Of a stretch of DNA of 64,000 nucleotides, positions 32,445 through 43,581 are shown piece after piece. Where the stretch lies: assembly GCA_002917075.1 (NCBI GenBank), contig NTMA01000003.1, positions 744,001-808,000 on the forward strand, written 5' to 3'. The notes beneath the pieces were generated by a model. It made no database searches, was not told the origin of the DNA, and was given only the letters and a program-made list of their open reading frames with translations. The stretch's first letter is position 1. The number at the start of each line of letters is the position of its first letter. The stretch comes from Hawksworthiomyces lignivorus. Lineage: Eukaryota > Ascomycota > Sordariomycetes > Ophiostomatales > Ophiostomataceae. The position numbers were made by a program, and so were the translations under genes.

Positions 32445-34275
32445 ATGCCATCTAAAACGTCACTGACCCGTCGCATTCTCCGACGGGTTGAAGTCAACCG
32501 TGACACAGATATTGACGTGGACTTCTACCTCAGCAAGGACAACCGGCCACTACCGCCATCTCGACGTACCTATGCCCCGCTAGAATTTGTTGGTTTGTGG
32601 ATGGTCACAGGCTCATTCAACGTGGGTGGGTGGACGACTGGCTCGTCTCTCATCTCACTCGGCCTCAATGTCTGGGTATGCGACTGTCACACCTGCACAT
32701 CCACGATGTCTGCGATATTGGACGGAGTCGTATGCTAACAGCTGATGATATCTAACAGCAATCTATGCTGGTAGTGATCATCGCCAATGTGTTTGCTGGG
32801 CTTCTGTGTGTGCTTGGTGGCCACCCGGGCGCAAAATGGCATGTTGGCTTCCCCATGTGGATGAAGCAGAACTGGGGAATTTGGGGCTATCTATTTCCAA
32901 TGGTAATGAAATTTGCTCACTGTATCCACCACAAGGAAAACGACTACCGCTAACAAGTTGTCATTAGGCGATCCGTGTTTTCCTGTCGTTCGTCTGGACG
33001 TCCACTAACACGTGGTACGGCAGCCAGTGCCTGAAGGTGCTGCTGACGTGCATCTGGCCTTCATTTCAGAACCTCAACAAAGAGCTTGCCAACGGCGCCA
33101 TGCAGGTCAACGACTTTGTGTCTTTCATCATATATATTATCTTGTGCTTGCCGCTCATGTGGCTCAGCCCGGAGAATTATCGCAAGCCTTTCCTGATCGC
33201 ATCCACAACCGTGGCGACGACTGTCTTTGTCTTGCTAATCTGGTCGACAGTGCGAGTAGACGGTGGAGGTTCTCTGCTGGCGGACATCAGTGCAGTCTCT
33301 GGCATCGCTCAGGCACATGGTAGCGCCCTCGGCTGGGCATTTGTGTCGGGGATCACGTCCAATATCGGCTCCCTAGCCACGCATATGTGGACACAGTCAG
33401 ACTACACGCGCTACGCACGGCGCCCCCGCGACCAGATCTTGGCGCAGCTAGTCATGGTGCCGCTCGGCACCATCATCGTCGCTTGTATCGGCATCGTGTG
33501 CACATCATGTGCCGCCACGCTGTACCCGCAGCAGAAGTCGCTGCTGTGGCAGCCGTACGCCTTGCTCGATGCCATCCGCAAGAACGAGGACAACCGTGGT
33601 GCCCGTGCCGGCGTCGCTTTCGCTAGCATTGCCTTCATGTTCTCGCAGTTCGGCATGGTCGTGGCCTCCAACTCGGTTATCGCCGGCATCGACCTGGCCG
33701 CCCTGCTGCCGCGCTGGTTCACCGTCCGACGTGGCGGCTACGCTACCATCCTCTTTGCCTTCATCATGCAACCCTGGTCTCTGTACAACAGCGCTACCAA
33801 CTTTCTGACGGTGGTGGGCAGCTTCAATATCTTTTTGGGACCGCTGATGGGCATCATGTATGCCGATTACTTCATAATCCGCAAGAAGACGATGAAGCTC
33901 ACTGCGCTCTATGGTAACACGCCCCAAAGTATCTACTGGTACAAAGGCGGTTGGAATTGGCGCGCCTGCGTCGCTTGGCCCCTCAGCGTGTGGTTTTTGC
34001 TGCCCGGCTTAATCCAGCGCGCCAACGCTCCGAAGGAGATCTGGGCTGGCTGGACTCACCTCTACCAACTGTCGTGGTTCCTGGGCGCTGTGGTCTCAGG
34101 AATTGCATACCTAGTGCTGGAGTATTTCTGGCCTATTGAACACAAGACCGAGGTAGACGATGAGGATTATTTTGGGACGTTCACTGAGGCCCCTGTCCTG
34201 GAGGGTGTGGGAACTCCGAACAGGGAGTCCATAAGCGAGCCAGCTATTAGAGACGAGAAAGGTTCTGTAAACTAG
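32445..34275 (+). CDS. NCS1 family nucleobase/nucleoside transporter (Fur-type)
   Basis: Three exons (32445-32675, 32759-32902, 32968-34275; all introns phase 0) give 560 residues with about twelve transmembrane helices. The first helix block FNVGGWTTGSSLISLGL and the WTSTNTWYGSQ segment match fungal NCS1 Fur-type carriers for uracil, allantoin, uridine or thiamine. A cytoplasmic N-terminus and an acidic C-terminal tail (HKTEVDDEDYFGTF) are usual sites for trafficking and endocytosis signals. It should sit in the plasma membrane as a proton symporter. Pairing with the divergent oxygenase suggests uptake of that enzyme's substrate. Substrate assignment within the family is not possible from sequence reading alone. 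Confidence 0.92.
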
Positions 34276-34660
34276 GCACTGTAGCCATGGCATTGCCTTA
34301 TATTTATGTGAAATATCTTCCGCTTGCTTGACCACTCCATGCTGCTTGTTGATGTTACGAATCGGGACCCACAAGGACCTGATTCATAACATCAACACAG
34401 CGAATAATACCATGCTTTAGGCCTTACTCCTGGTTGCTATCATACGCATTTTAATTACGTGCACAGCTTTCAACAAGTAAGACTACTTGTATCCTATCAC
34501 CTTATTGGCTAGTAGAGAATGGCTAGATCACTCACCACATTATGTTGTAGTGTGAGCAATAAATTGCTCTTATGTGCTCACTCAGACACAAGTGGTCGGT
34601 TGCCCTCCTCATATAAGCATAAGCTGTCCTACGCCGTTTAACTTCTTTGCATCTGTTTAC
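34276..34660. other. Intergenic, no gene seen
   Basis: AT-rich spacer between two same-strand genes. It contains a possible alternative upstream ATG at 34574 for the next gene but nothing else. Confidence 0.45.
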
Positions 34661-35509
34661 ATGATTATTTACCGTGTCCGCCGCAGTCTCTCGTCGGACA
34701 TGTTGTCGCCTATGCGGGCAACGGGCAGCCGCCACAGCCAGTCTGTCTTCTACCACCACGCTTGTCTCGCGTTCGAATTCGTCCTCGGCGTCATCACCTT
34801 GACTTTCTTTTTGCACGCCTACCCTGACCGCTACCGCTCGACGCTCTGGCGTGCCGGCGGCGAGCTAGGCTGGAACGCCAACCCACGCCTGCGCATTTAC
34901 TTTTACGCCAACCACCAGGAGCAGGACCTGCCGCCCGTGGCCTACATCTGGGACCGGCGTGCCACGGAGGCCAACCTGGCCACGGCGCTCGCCGCCTGCA
35001 TGACCTGGATCACCAAGGTCAGCCTCTGCCGCCTGCGCTTGCCCATGGCAGGCGTCGCCGCCGGCATTCACGCGCTGACATGCCTACTGTGGACCGCCAA
35101 TCTCTGCGCCCAGCTGTCCGGCGACGTGACCGACGCCGCCCATCTCAGCCTGCGCCCGTGGTATCTGGAGCGCTCGTGTGGCGACACGGCGGCGCTGCAA
35201 ACCTTGCCGCACATTCCCAAGGACCTGCAGCACGATGTCTATAAGGGCTGCGTCGCGGCCCAGGCGTCATTTGCCATGTCGGTCATGAGTCTGTGTGTCT
35301 TGCGTCTTCTTTCTTCCTGTCTCCGTGCGTCATTCATGTTTTCCCACTAACTGCTCAGCCTCTTCCACGCGGCCCTGCTGCTGGTAGCCGCGCTCCAGGC
35401 CGCCTATAACCGTGGCATAAGCCAACACGCATCCGATTTAGCCGATGTCTCGATGCCGCCGTGGGTTGACGCCAAGAGGTGGAAAATTCCAGACGATCAG
35501 ATTGGCTAG
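34661..35509 (+). CDS. Four-helix membrane protein, function unknown
   Basis: Two exons (34661-35292, 35359-35509; 66-nt phase-2 intron) give 260 residues; starting at 34574 would give 289. Four hydrophobic helices are visible, near residues 25-45, 110-125, 130-155 and 205-230. A large polar loop between the first and second contains RLRIYFYANHQEQ and AYIWDRRATEANLA. The topology is MARVEL-like, and similar uncharacterised proteins occur in many ascomycetes. The splice restores the SLLFHAALLLVAAL helix. Coding GC is high compared with the flanks. It follows the NCS1 transporter but shows no functional link to it. Confidence 0.7.
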
Positions 35510-36408
35510 AGCGGCTGGTAGCCTATCTTAAAACGATGCAATTCAACTCTCTTGCTGACATTGGTTAGGTACGTGACCAAGTGAAATTTTGGAGGCAAAG
35601 GGTTCAAATGTCGGGATTGTTAAACTTCTGCCCCTTTTCTAGTATAAATGGTCTTTGGTAGGGATAGTAGGACAATGACAGAATTTGGGAGGCAGAAGAG
35701 GTGTATTAGCTCACCCTAATTTACATTAGAATAAAGATCATGTATAAGCATGAAATATCCTCCGAGACCATGCCCTCATGCGATAGACTAGTAAAGATCT
35801 GTTCGTCAAAGACACAAGCCACTTTAACTGATTATTGTCTTCCCTGCTGATAATAGTTTAGCAATGCCGCGATGTTGCGACACTGTTTGTCCTAGGCGGG
35901 GATGCGTATTAATGTCGCTCGAATTCGCGTACTGCGCGTTCTCGAAACCGTTCCATGTGGCCCACCAAGCCACCATTGTAGATACTCCATATACTAGAAA
36001 CATTATGGACACGGATTCCATTTGGTGACATTTTGCTCTTTGCTACACCGTGAATAATACGCCTTCTTTATGTATTTCCGTTCTACTGCAGTTCTATGTT
36101 TTGAGCTCGTTCCCGATAGGCCGCTTTAAATTCAACACTAGTTTGGGACAAAGAAAGTTGCCCACTAGAAATAAGAGGACAATGCATTCAAGACCCAGAG
36201 TCAGTTGCCTCGTACGAAAATGATTTTGGCGCATACAGTAGGAGTCGCACCTCGCCCGTTCCTTATAGGCTTACTGGCGCAAACTCATAACGTTTCGGAA
36301 TTGCTCGTGTAGTTTTGTAGGGACGAATTGAATTCATTGCACGGAGTACATCTGCTCCTATAGGTTAGCGCGATATCTCGGGAGTATTTCCGATGCCTTG
36401 GAATACTG

Positions 36409-36551
36409 CCCCGGCGAAGGCTAAGTGTGGAGTACGGGGTGACTCGATCAGAAGAAAGTGGAAATCCGGGGTTGACCAAAAGACTTAGGGAATCATGGGG
36501 TAGTCGACCACAAAACAAGTGACCTATTATTTGGTATCTTTTACGCCCCGG
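36409..36551. promoter_or_regulatory. Cluster of CreA-type sites
   Basis: Three copies of CCGGGG/CCCCGG, at 36409-36414, 36466-36471 and 36546-36551, match the CreA carbon-repression consensus SYGGRG. They lie about 590-730 bp before the sugar-transporter start. The middle one is embedded in AATCCGGGG, the reverse complement of the repeat core seen at 3128 and 3171. Confidence 0.45.
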
Positions 36552-37018
36552 AGTGGAAACTATTCTCATATTTCGGCTTTGTCGCTTTTAATAACGCTGT
36601 CGATATTACAATACTAATTATTTTTCATAGATGGAGGAATACGTTGGCGGAATAAACCCTATAATTGCAGCTGTTGAAAGTTGGGGGAAAAATCGCGCGC
36701 GCATAGGATTTAATCGTGCTGCATATTACCGAAAAAAATCTTACTTCTCTCATAGGACATAATATGTGTAAGAGTTTGCCAATACCGGCGAGGCTTTTCA
36801 GAGAACGAATCTCCATTTCTCTACAGCTTCACAAGACTTAGGATCATAATGAGTTCAGGTGTGACGAATATGGTCTGTAATACCGGAATACAAATTCCTC
36901 TGGTAGGGGTTTTAACGTGGGATTCAAAATGAACCGTAGAAATTCGGATCTGTTCACCGCGCTGAATTCTTCGAGCCTTTCTGCTATCCAGGTTTAGGTC
37001 TCAATGACCTCGCAGTGG

Positions 37019-37025
37019 TATAAAA
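37019..37025 (+). promoter_or_regulatory. TATA box of sugar transporter
   Basis: TATAAAA lies 117 bp before the transporter ATG, followed by CT-rich and A-rich leader sequence. Both spacing and match are good for a fungal TATA promoter. Confidence 0.55.
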
Positions 37026-37141
37026 TGTTGGCGAATTTCCCAAGTTTCTACTAGTACACCTTCTTCCCACTTAGTCTTGTTCTCCGCTTTTTACAGTAAC
37101 CTAAAATAAACTAAAGTTTGGATACCTAATACTGTTCTACA

Positions 37142-38910
37142 ATGTCTCAAGACAAAGTCATGGACCCTAAGGATGCGTTGCCGGAGGGCGACAAATATGT
37201 TGAGCACGAAGAATACTCTCTCAACAACACCTCCCATTTTACCCCGAACGCCGGCACGTTCGCCGAGGACGAGATATACGCACCTACTGGCATCAGGGGT
37301 TTGCTGAGTTCCTCGTATGTCTTCGGCGCTGCTTTCCTTGCCTCTCTAGGCGGCTTCTCCTTCGGCTACGACCAAGGAGTCATCTCCATTATCAATGTCA
37401 TGGACCAGTTCCATGCCGCGTTCCCCAGGACGCAGACGGCTTTTGGTACCAGCTTCATGACAGCTATGCTGCTGCTAGGCGCCTTCATAGGCTGCCTATT
37501 CATGCCGTACCTAGCTGACAAGATCTCGCGAAAATGGGCTCTCACCATTGTGGTCATTATATTCGACATAGGTGCTGTAATTCAAACCTCGTCACAAAAT
37601 TATGCGACTCTAGTTGTGGGAAGAGCCATCGGCGGGATTGGGGTCGGTACTCTCGCAATGGTACGTATGCTCTTAGGCTGTGAATTTTCTCGCTTATTTC
37701 TTTTCGCTTCCTTTTTTTTGAAAATTCAAAAAGAACACCAAAGAAAATTGCTGATGCAAGTGCATTACAGGGTGCACCGTTGTATATCTCCGAGATCTCT
37801 CCACCAAACCTACGAGGGACCCTTCTCGTGCTCGAGTCCATCTCCATTGTGTCGGGGGTCGTCATTTCCTTCTGGATAACTTATGGCACACGAAACATCG
37901 CAAGCGAAGCTTCGTTTAGGCTTCCTCTGGGGCTCCAAATGCTCTGTGCTACGATTCTCGGCATGAGCATCCACTTCTTTCCCTACTCGCCCCGGTGGCT
38001 GAGTCTCGTTGGACGTAATGAGGAGTGCCTGGCCAGTCTGGCGAAGCTGCGTGCCTTGGCACCTACGGACAGACGCGTGCAAGCCGAGTTCAAAGCCATC
38101 GTTGCCGAAGTCGAGTTCAACAAAGCGGCATTGGAAAAGAAGCACCCGGGCGTCCGCGGGTTCAAGCTTGAGATTCTCTCTTGGCTTGACCTCTTCGACT
38201 ACAAGATGCTGCGCAGAACTGCTGTTGGATGCGGCGTGTGTTTCTTCCAGCAGTTTTCTGGCATCAACGCGTTTATTTATTATGCACCCACTCTCTTCCG
38301 CTCCATAGGGCAGTCGGACGATATGTCCCTTATTCTGTCGGGCGTGTTCAACATTCTACAGCTTGTTGCTGTTATCGTCTGCTTTCTTGTCATCGACAAG
38401 ATGGGGCGAAGGCCTCTTGCCATCATTGGAGCTTTTGGTGCCTGCATCTGCTATACGATCATTGCGGCTCTCGACGGTGTCTACTCAAAGGACTGGAAAG
38501 CAAATACTGCTGCCGGCTGGGGATGCGTGGCCATGGCCTTCTGCTTCATCTTAGTATACGGCGTTTCTTACTCACCATTAGGGTGGAGCCTACCCGCTGA
38601 GGTCTACCCCAACTCTAAGCGGGCGAAAGGTGTGGCTTTGGCTACATGTGTCAACTGGCTATGCAATTTTACAGTAGGTATTTCCACTCCTCCAATGATC
38701 CAGAACATTGGCTTCGGTACCTACGTATTTTTCGCTGCGTTCTGTGGCCTTGCCGGCATTTGGGCCGTGATTTTAGTCCCAGAGACGATGGGCAAGACTT
38801 TGGAAGAGCTAGACATCATGTTTGGAGACACCAGCGGGCAGGAAGAGAAAGAGATGATGGTGATCGCCGTTGCTGAGGCTGAGCGCTGCCTGTCTAATCT
38901 GCATGTGTAA
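37142..38910 (+). CDS. MFS sugar transporter
   Basis: Two exons (37142-37660, 37771-38910; 110-nt phase-0 intron) encode 552 residues of the major facilitator sugar-porter family with twelve predicted helices. Family signatures visible are GFSFGYDQG in helix 1, YLADKISRKWA in loop 2-3, GRAIGGIGVG, PLYISEISPPNLRG at the start of exon 2, QQFSGINAFIYY in helix 7, DKMGRRPL, and PETMGKTLEELD after helix 12. It imports a hexose, pentose, polyol or related sugar at the plasma membrane. Its promoter contains CreA-type sites. It lies upstream of the sugar and polyol enzymes at 39.6-55 kb and is the natural uptake step for them; the sugar itself is unknown. Confidence 0.92.
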
Positions 38911-39652
38911 GGCTGCTATCTTAAACCAGACAGTTTTCAAGTTATCTCACCCTTCGATACGGTGTGAGTAGCATAGTATTTACTTTAAGAGATAGGCAAA
39001 ATTTTAACTCGGTGATAAGTATCTAAGTCTATTGTTCTGAGCAGCTAGTACTAGAATGGGGATCCTAGCTCATAGCAAATTTCCTAGAATTGCCACGTCC
39101 TTACTTGACTGGCTATTTTATACTAGCAGCTTGGTATGGCGGACAACAGGACCCATCTTATGAGCCCAGACACTACAACTCTTCTGGGGACAAGCGCATG
39201 GTCACCTTTCTCCCGTAGCTATGCTCTTCCAATATTCATGTATTATTTCTATTAATTTCAGTAGTTAAAGCTTCTAAGATGTGATATCCCTGCCTGAGGG
39301 CAATGGCGAATGGGATTGGGTTATTTACCGGAACCGAAAATACAATCCTATTCTCCTTGCAATCGGGATTTAAGTCCGATATACTGTGCAGTATTCATTA
39401 AAAAAAAAGAATTTGTAAATACTAACGCGCAATGTAACGGTAAGATTTTACAGTCCGTACACGAGGCGTTTTGGAAGCAACATCATTTAGGGGTGGTAAA
39501 TAACCAAAAAAGTGCTAATTGCTGTAGCAGGTAGGTTATTTAGCCTCTTCTTTATGCGACATACGAAAAGGAACAATTCTAAGTGCGTTATTTTTCTTTC
39601 GGAGAGAGAGGATTGATTGTTGGGGAACAGTTACAATCTATCTATCCGAAGT
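38911..39652. other. Intergenic, convergent 3' ends
   Basis: AT-rich spacer. A plus-strand frame at 39310-39534 is of low complexity and not convincing. No repeat or RNA gene is seen. Confidence 0.5.
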
Positions 39653-40691
39653 CTAAGGCTTGTCTGGGAAGCCGAAATTTACATCGAATGCAGGATACAC
39701 GTATCTTGTAATCCCTTTAAGCTTGTGAATGTTCTCTAAGGTAATCAAGTCCGCCGCATCAAGATCAACGCTCAATTTGTTTTGGTCAATTTGGCTCATT
39801 TGGGTAGACTTGGCGATAACGGAGCTCCCTCTTTTGTCTAAATGTTCACGAGTTAGTATGCAACTTGAGAAGGTAATATTGACTAGACTTTACGGACAGT
39901 GATAGCTCAAGAGCACCGTGACAGGAGATACGCCATGCTTTGTAGCGATATTCTGCACGAGCGGCTCTTTCATTAAAGGAGACCCAGCACTTCCTAACGG
40001 TGAATAGGACATAATATGAATACCCCGGGCGTTGCAGAATGACACAGCCGCCGTCTGTGGCAGATAAGGGTGATTCTCAATTTGATTCACTGCGGGGATG
40101 ATGGTGGCGTTGGCGAGCAGCTCCTTCAAATACTTCTCACTGTAGTTGCACACTCCAATTGCTTTCGTCTTTCCCGTTTCAACTAACTTCTCCATCTGCC
40201 TCCACGTTTGTATATGTGACCAAGACAAGTCAAATCACGCCAGCCATCTGGTCGTGTAGGGAACTTTGGGTCATTTCCTAGGGAATACATGTTAATCTCT
40301 ATGGCACCAGCTAGGAGCCAATTGTGACTTGCATACCCTGGGGGTTCATGGCTACTGGCCAGTGGATAAGATATAGATCAATATAATCCCAGTCCCAATG
40401 CCTTCAAGCTCAGGTCAAGGCACTCCTCAACTCTGGACGAGAACGTACACCACACCTTGCTGGTAATGAAAATGTCTCCTCGTTCCACGACGCCCGAATT
40501 CAGTGCCTCCTTGATGCCCTCCCCAACTTCTGTTTCATTGGCATAACAGAAGGCACAATCGATGAGCCTATAGCCAGAGCGGAGCGCATACGCCACGGCA
40601 TTTTGACTTCCCCCGGCGCAGATTGCCAGGTTCCGAGGCCCAGGGCAGGTATGTTCGCTCCAGAGTTCAGCTTGTATGATGAGGATGCCAT
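39653..40691 (-). pseudogene. Aldo-keto reductase with three single-base indels
   Basis: Starting at 40691, the translation reads as a clear aldo-keto reductase: LNSGANIPALGLGTWQ, then GYRLIDCAFCY with the catalytic Asp and Tyr, the catalytic Lys in ITSKVW, DLYLIHWP with the catalytic His, GVCNYSEK, QIENHPYLPQ, and IAKSTQ in the last exon (39837-39653). The frame breaks three times. An A is lost in an A-run after GEVK (about 40600). A G is gained before YIDLYL (about 40387). A G is lost before LSWSHIQTW (about 40229). Two probable introns follow the first half and the SYH segment. The family reduces sugars or ketones with NADPH; this one resembles xylose and glycerol reductases. It is broken as written. 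All three lesions are in short homopolymers, so sequencing error must be excluded. Confidence 0.75.
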
Positions 40692-41029
40692 TGTAGGAGT
40701 TTCGAATTAAGTGCTGCTTTGTTCATACTTGGCAGGCGAGTGTCTGTTTATTTGTAGCCATATTAATTCCTATAACAAATCATACCGGAAATGTTTTCCC
40801 GTAACGCACGTCGTTGATCCCGACTTCTGTTTAAATGTCAATGGATAAATAGTCCGAGATATTGAGTTATGGCTGGCAGTAGCCCAGGTTTCTTGGCTGT
40901 GACATATAAACTGATAAGAGCAATACGTATCATTCAAGAGAAGAAATGCAATGGTTTATCAATGAATTTTTTCCAGTTTGCAAGGTTGCTGCGTTTATCT
41001 ACGTTTGTCTATGTCTATCTATTCCTAAG
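40692..41029. other. Short intergenic spacer
   Basis: 338 bp between two minus-strand genes, AT-rich. It includes the promoter of the aldo-keto reductase and the 3' flank of the ALDH; nothing specific is seen. Confidence 0.4.
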
Positions 41030-42794
41030 TCATACCCCGATTTTTTGGTTGCCAATAGTAATACTCTTGATGATCTGGTACTCTTCAAGGCCGTACAGAC
41101 TGCCCTCCTTGCCGTAACCGCTTTCCTTAACACCTCCAAATGGTGCCTCAGCGGCGCTGATTTTCCCAGTATTCACGCCCACCATACCCACCTGAAGCTT
41201 CTGGGCAACTCGCATCGCTCGTGCAATATCCTGTGAGAAGAAGTATCCAGCCAGCCCAAATTCACTATCGTTAGCAAGTTGCAGGACTTCTTGCTCGGTC
41301 TCAAATTCAAATATTGGAGCAAGTGGACCAAATGTCTCCTCCTTGCTAGCCATCATCTTTGAGGTCATTCCAGAGATAACGGTGGGATCGAAGAAGAAGC
41401 CGGCGGCATTGGGCACCTTGCCACCAACTTCAATCTTTGCGCCTTTCTGGATGGCATCCTGAACGTGCTCCTTAACTTTCTCAATGGCGGCCTGATTCAC
41501 CAGCGGGCCTTGCGTGGTAGACGAATCCATACCCGGACCCATTCTGAGCGCTTGTACTGCCTTTACCAACTTCTCGATAAAAAGCTTGGAAACGCCTTTT
41601 TGGACGTAGAGCCGATTTGCGCTAGTGACAACATTAATATGCCATGAAGAACTCACTTTCCTAGATGCCATAATACACGTTTTTCAGGTACTTGGGCGAG
41701 GAACAATAGCGCTTACCAGACACAAGTTTGCCCCGAACAGCGGAATTTGCAGAACATGGCACCCTCTACAGCTATATCGACGTTCGCATCGTCGAAAACA
41801 ATGAAAGGAGCGTTACCGCCTAGCTCAAGGCTGACTTTCTTTAGGGTGCCCGTTGCCAGACTGGCCAACTTCTTCCCCACGCCCGTCGATCCCGTGAAAC
41901 TAAGCTTTTTCACTAGCGGGTTCTTCGCGAGCTCAGTGGCAGCCTCGCGGTCCTTGGTAGGACAGACCTGGATGGTGGCGGGAGGTAGTCCTGCCTCGAC
42001 GGCCAGCTTGGTTAGGGCGATACAGGTGTACGGTGTCTCGCTTGGCGGCTTGATGACGACGGAGCAGCCAGAGGCAAGAGCTGGGCCTACTTTCCGGGTG
42101 ATCATAGCTGCTGGAAAGTTCCATGGTGTGATGATCCCGCACACTCCGACTGGCTCACGGAGAGTCATAAGAGTTGTATGGGGTGTAGACGATGGAATCG
42201 TAACGCCGTAAGCCCGAGTGGCTTCTTCGGCAAACCAAGATATAAAACTCGCGGCGTAGGCGACCTCGCCTTTAGCCTCGTTAATAGTCTTGCCATTTTC
42301 GAGGGAAAGGATCGTCGCAACTGTTGTTTCCGTTAGATATATGTTCGAAAAAAAAGTAGAGGCAGAACAACTCACGGTCATCTTGATTCGCCAGGATCAA
42401 ATCATTCCATCTCCTGAGAAGTGCTCCTCGCCCGGCTCCAGTGGTGCTCTCGTAGAAGCTGCGTTGTGCTGCATCAGCACTCTGAATGGCTTTCTGGAAG
42501 TCCTCGAGGTTACAGTCCGATACTCTTCCCAAGATAGCTCCAGCTGAAGGCTCTATGGCGCACACATATTAGAAAAGATGAAATTGACCAGTCAAAGCGA
42601 ATAATACCGACCATATACGTCAAATTTTTTATCTTTAGAAACCCATTGTCCATCGATGAATGCAGAGCCAGAGAATAAGGTATTGTCTTTCAGCTATAAA
42701 CATAATATAATTTTATTAGTTGTCGATATTCTGAGGTAGCATACATAAGCACGGCGATACAGACACTTTGCAGGTGTTTTTCGTGGTAAGACAT
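41030..42794 (-). CDS. Succinate-semialdehyde dehydrogenase-like ALDH
   Basis: Five exons (42794-42765, 42693-42612, 42552-42376, 42320-41717, 41621-41030) give 494 residues. Key residues are Asn164 in TPWNFP, the FTGSTGVGKK cofactor loop, Glu262 in LELGG, and nucleophile Cys296 in SGQTC. The SGQTCVCANR block and the C-terminal GGVKESGYGKEG are diagnostic of the SSADH class. The first exon is only ten codons; its junction is supported by the normal LKDNTLFSGSAFIDGQW start of the conserved region. It oxidises succinate semialdehyde or a similar omega-acid aldehyde to the acid with NAD(P)+. Paralogues in fungal clusters often use other aldehydes. It lies between the decayed reductase and the second BVMO. 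Confidence 0.92.
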
Positions 42795-43581
42795 CGTCTC
42801 GAAGTATGTCCAGGTGTGGGACTTGAGATCTCTAGACGAATACCGGAGAATTCAAGGCAAATGGTGCAATGATCGAAAATAAAAGTTACGTCTAAAGCTC
42901 TAAGTGCTTTACAACTCTCGGTCTTTTGCCTTAGATGCATCATATATGTGTAGGCTAGCCCGAGATCCGATCCCCACACCGGAAATCGTCTCCGAACGTC
43001 TACTCTCTCGGCATGTAATCTCGATGGCGTTGCAAGTTCTGTAGAATGGATTTCTTTCGTCTATGTGTCTTACGTTGCTAAATGTTGATTTGACTGTGCA
43101 TATGCATGGCCGCTTTTGTGGGCTACTGGATGATGCTAGGAAGACACCTGGTAGCTACTGGGTCTTCACAATTTTCTCACACTTACGCACAGCAAAAGAA
43201 ACGCCATGCGCTCACTCTAACATAGATTTGCCGCATTGAATGGAACTGGATTCATGCTCTCTAGTTCTCCCTAGACTAAGATCTGCGTAAACACAGCCTG
43301 AAAATCGAGTCACCACACAACTACTGGAGGAAAAAAATGACAGTATGGGAAAGCTACGTAGTCACATACTATACAAAGTATTGAGTTTTGATATGTGGTG
43401 CGTGTCTTGATATCTTGATACTCATTTGGAAAAAATCTCTTATCTTAGCATAGAACGCTATATAATTGATATAGAACAACCGAGTTTAATATGTTGTTGG
43501 CTGCATCACGTAGTCTGTCAACCACCTATCTTACATGGCTAAGGATGAGTTTGAGAATTCGATTATACTGTGACTCGCTAA
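42795..43581. other. Intergenic, no gene seen
   Basis: About 790 bp of AT-rich DNA between two minus-strand genes. It contains the ALDH promoter at its left end. No long frame or repeat is present. Confidence 0.5.

Larger units (their letters stand above)
35510..37141. other. 1.6-kb upstream region of sugar transporter
   Basis: Gene-free AT-rich sequence with regulatory-looking elements in its second half. A minus-strand frame at 35824-36021 has no recognised domain. Confidence 0.5.

Noticed and set aside
35824..36021. Hydrophobic minus-strand frame of 65 residues
   Set aside because: Could be a transporter fragment, but no diagnostic motif is present and no adjacent exon extends it.
39310..39534. 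Plus-strand frame between sugar transporter and aldo-keto reductase
   Set aside because: Low-complexity Asn/Lys-rich translation in AT-rich DNA, with no splice partner.
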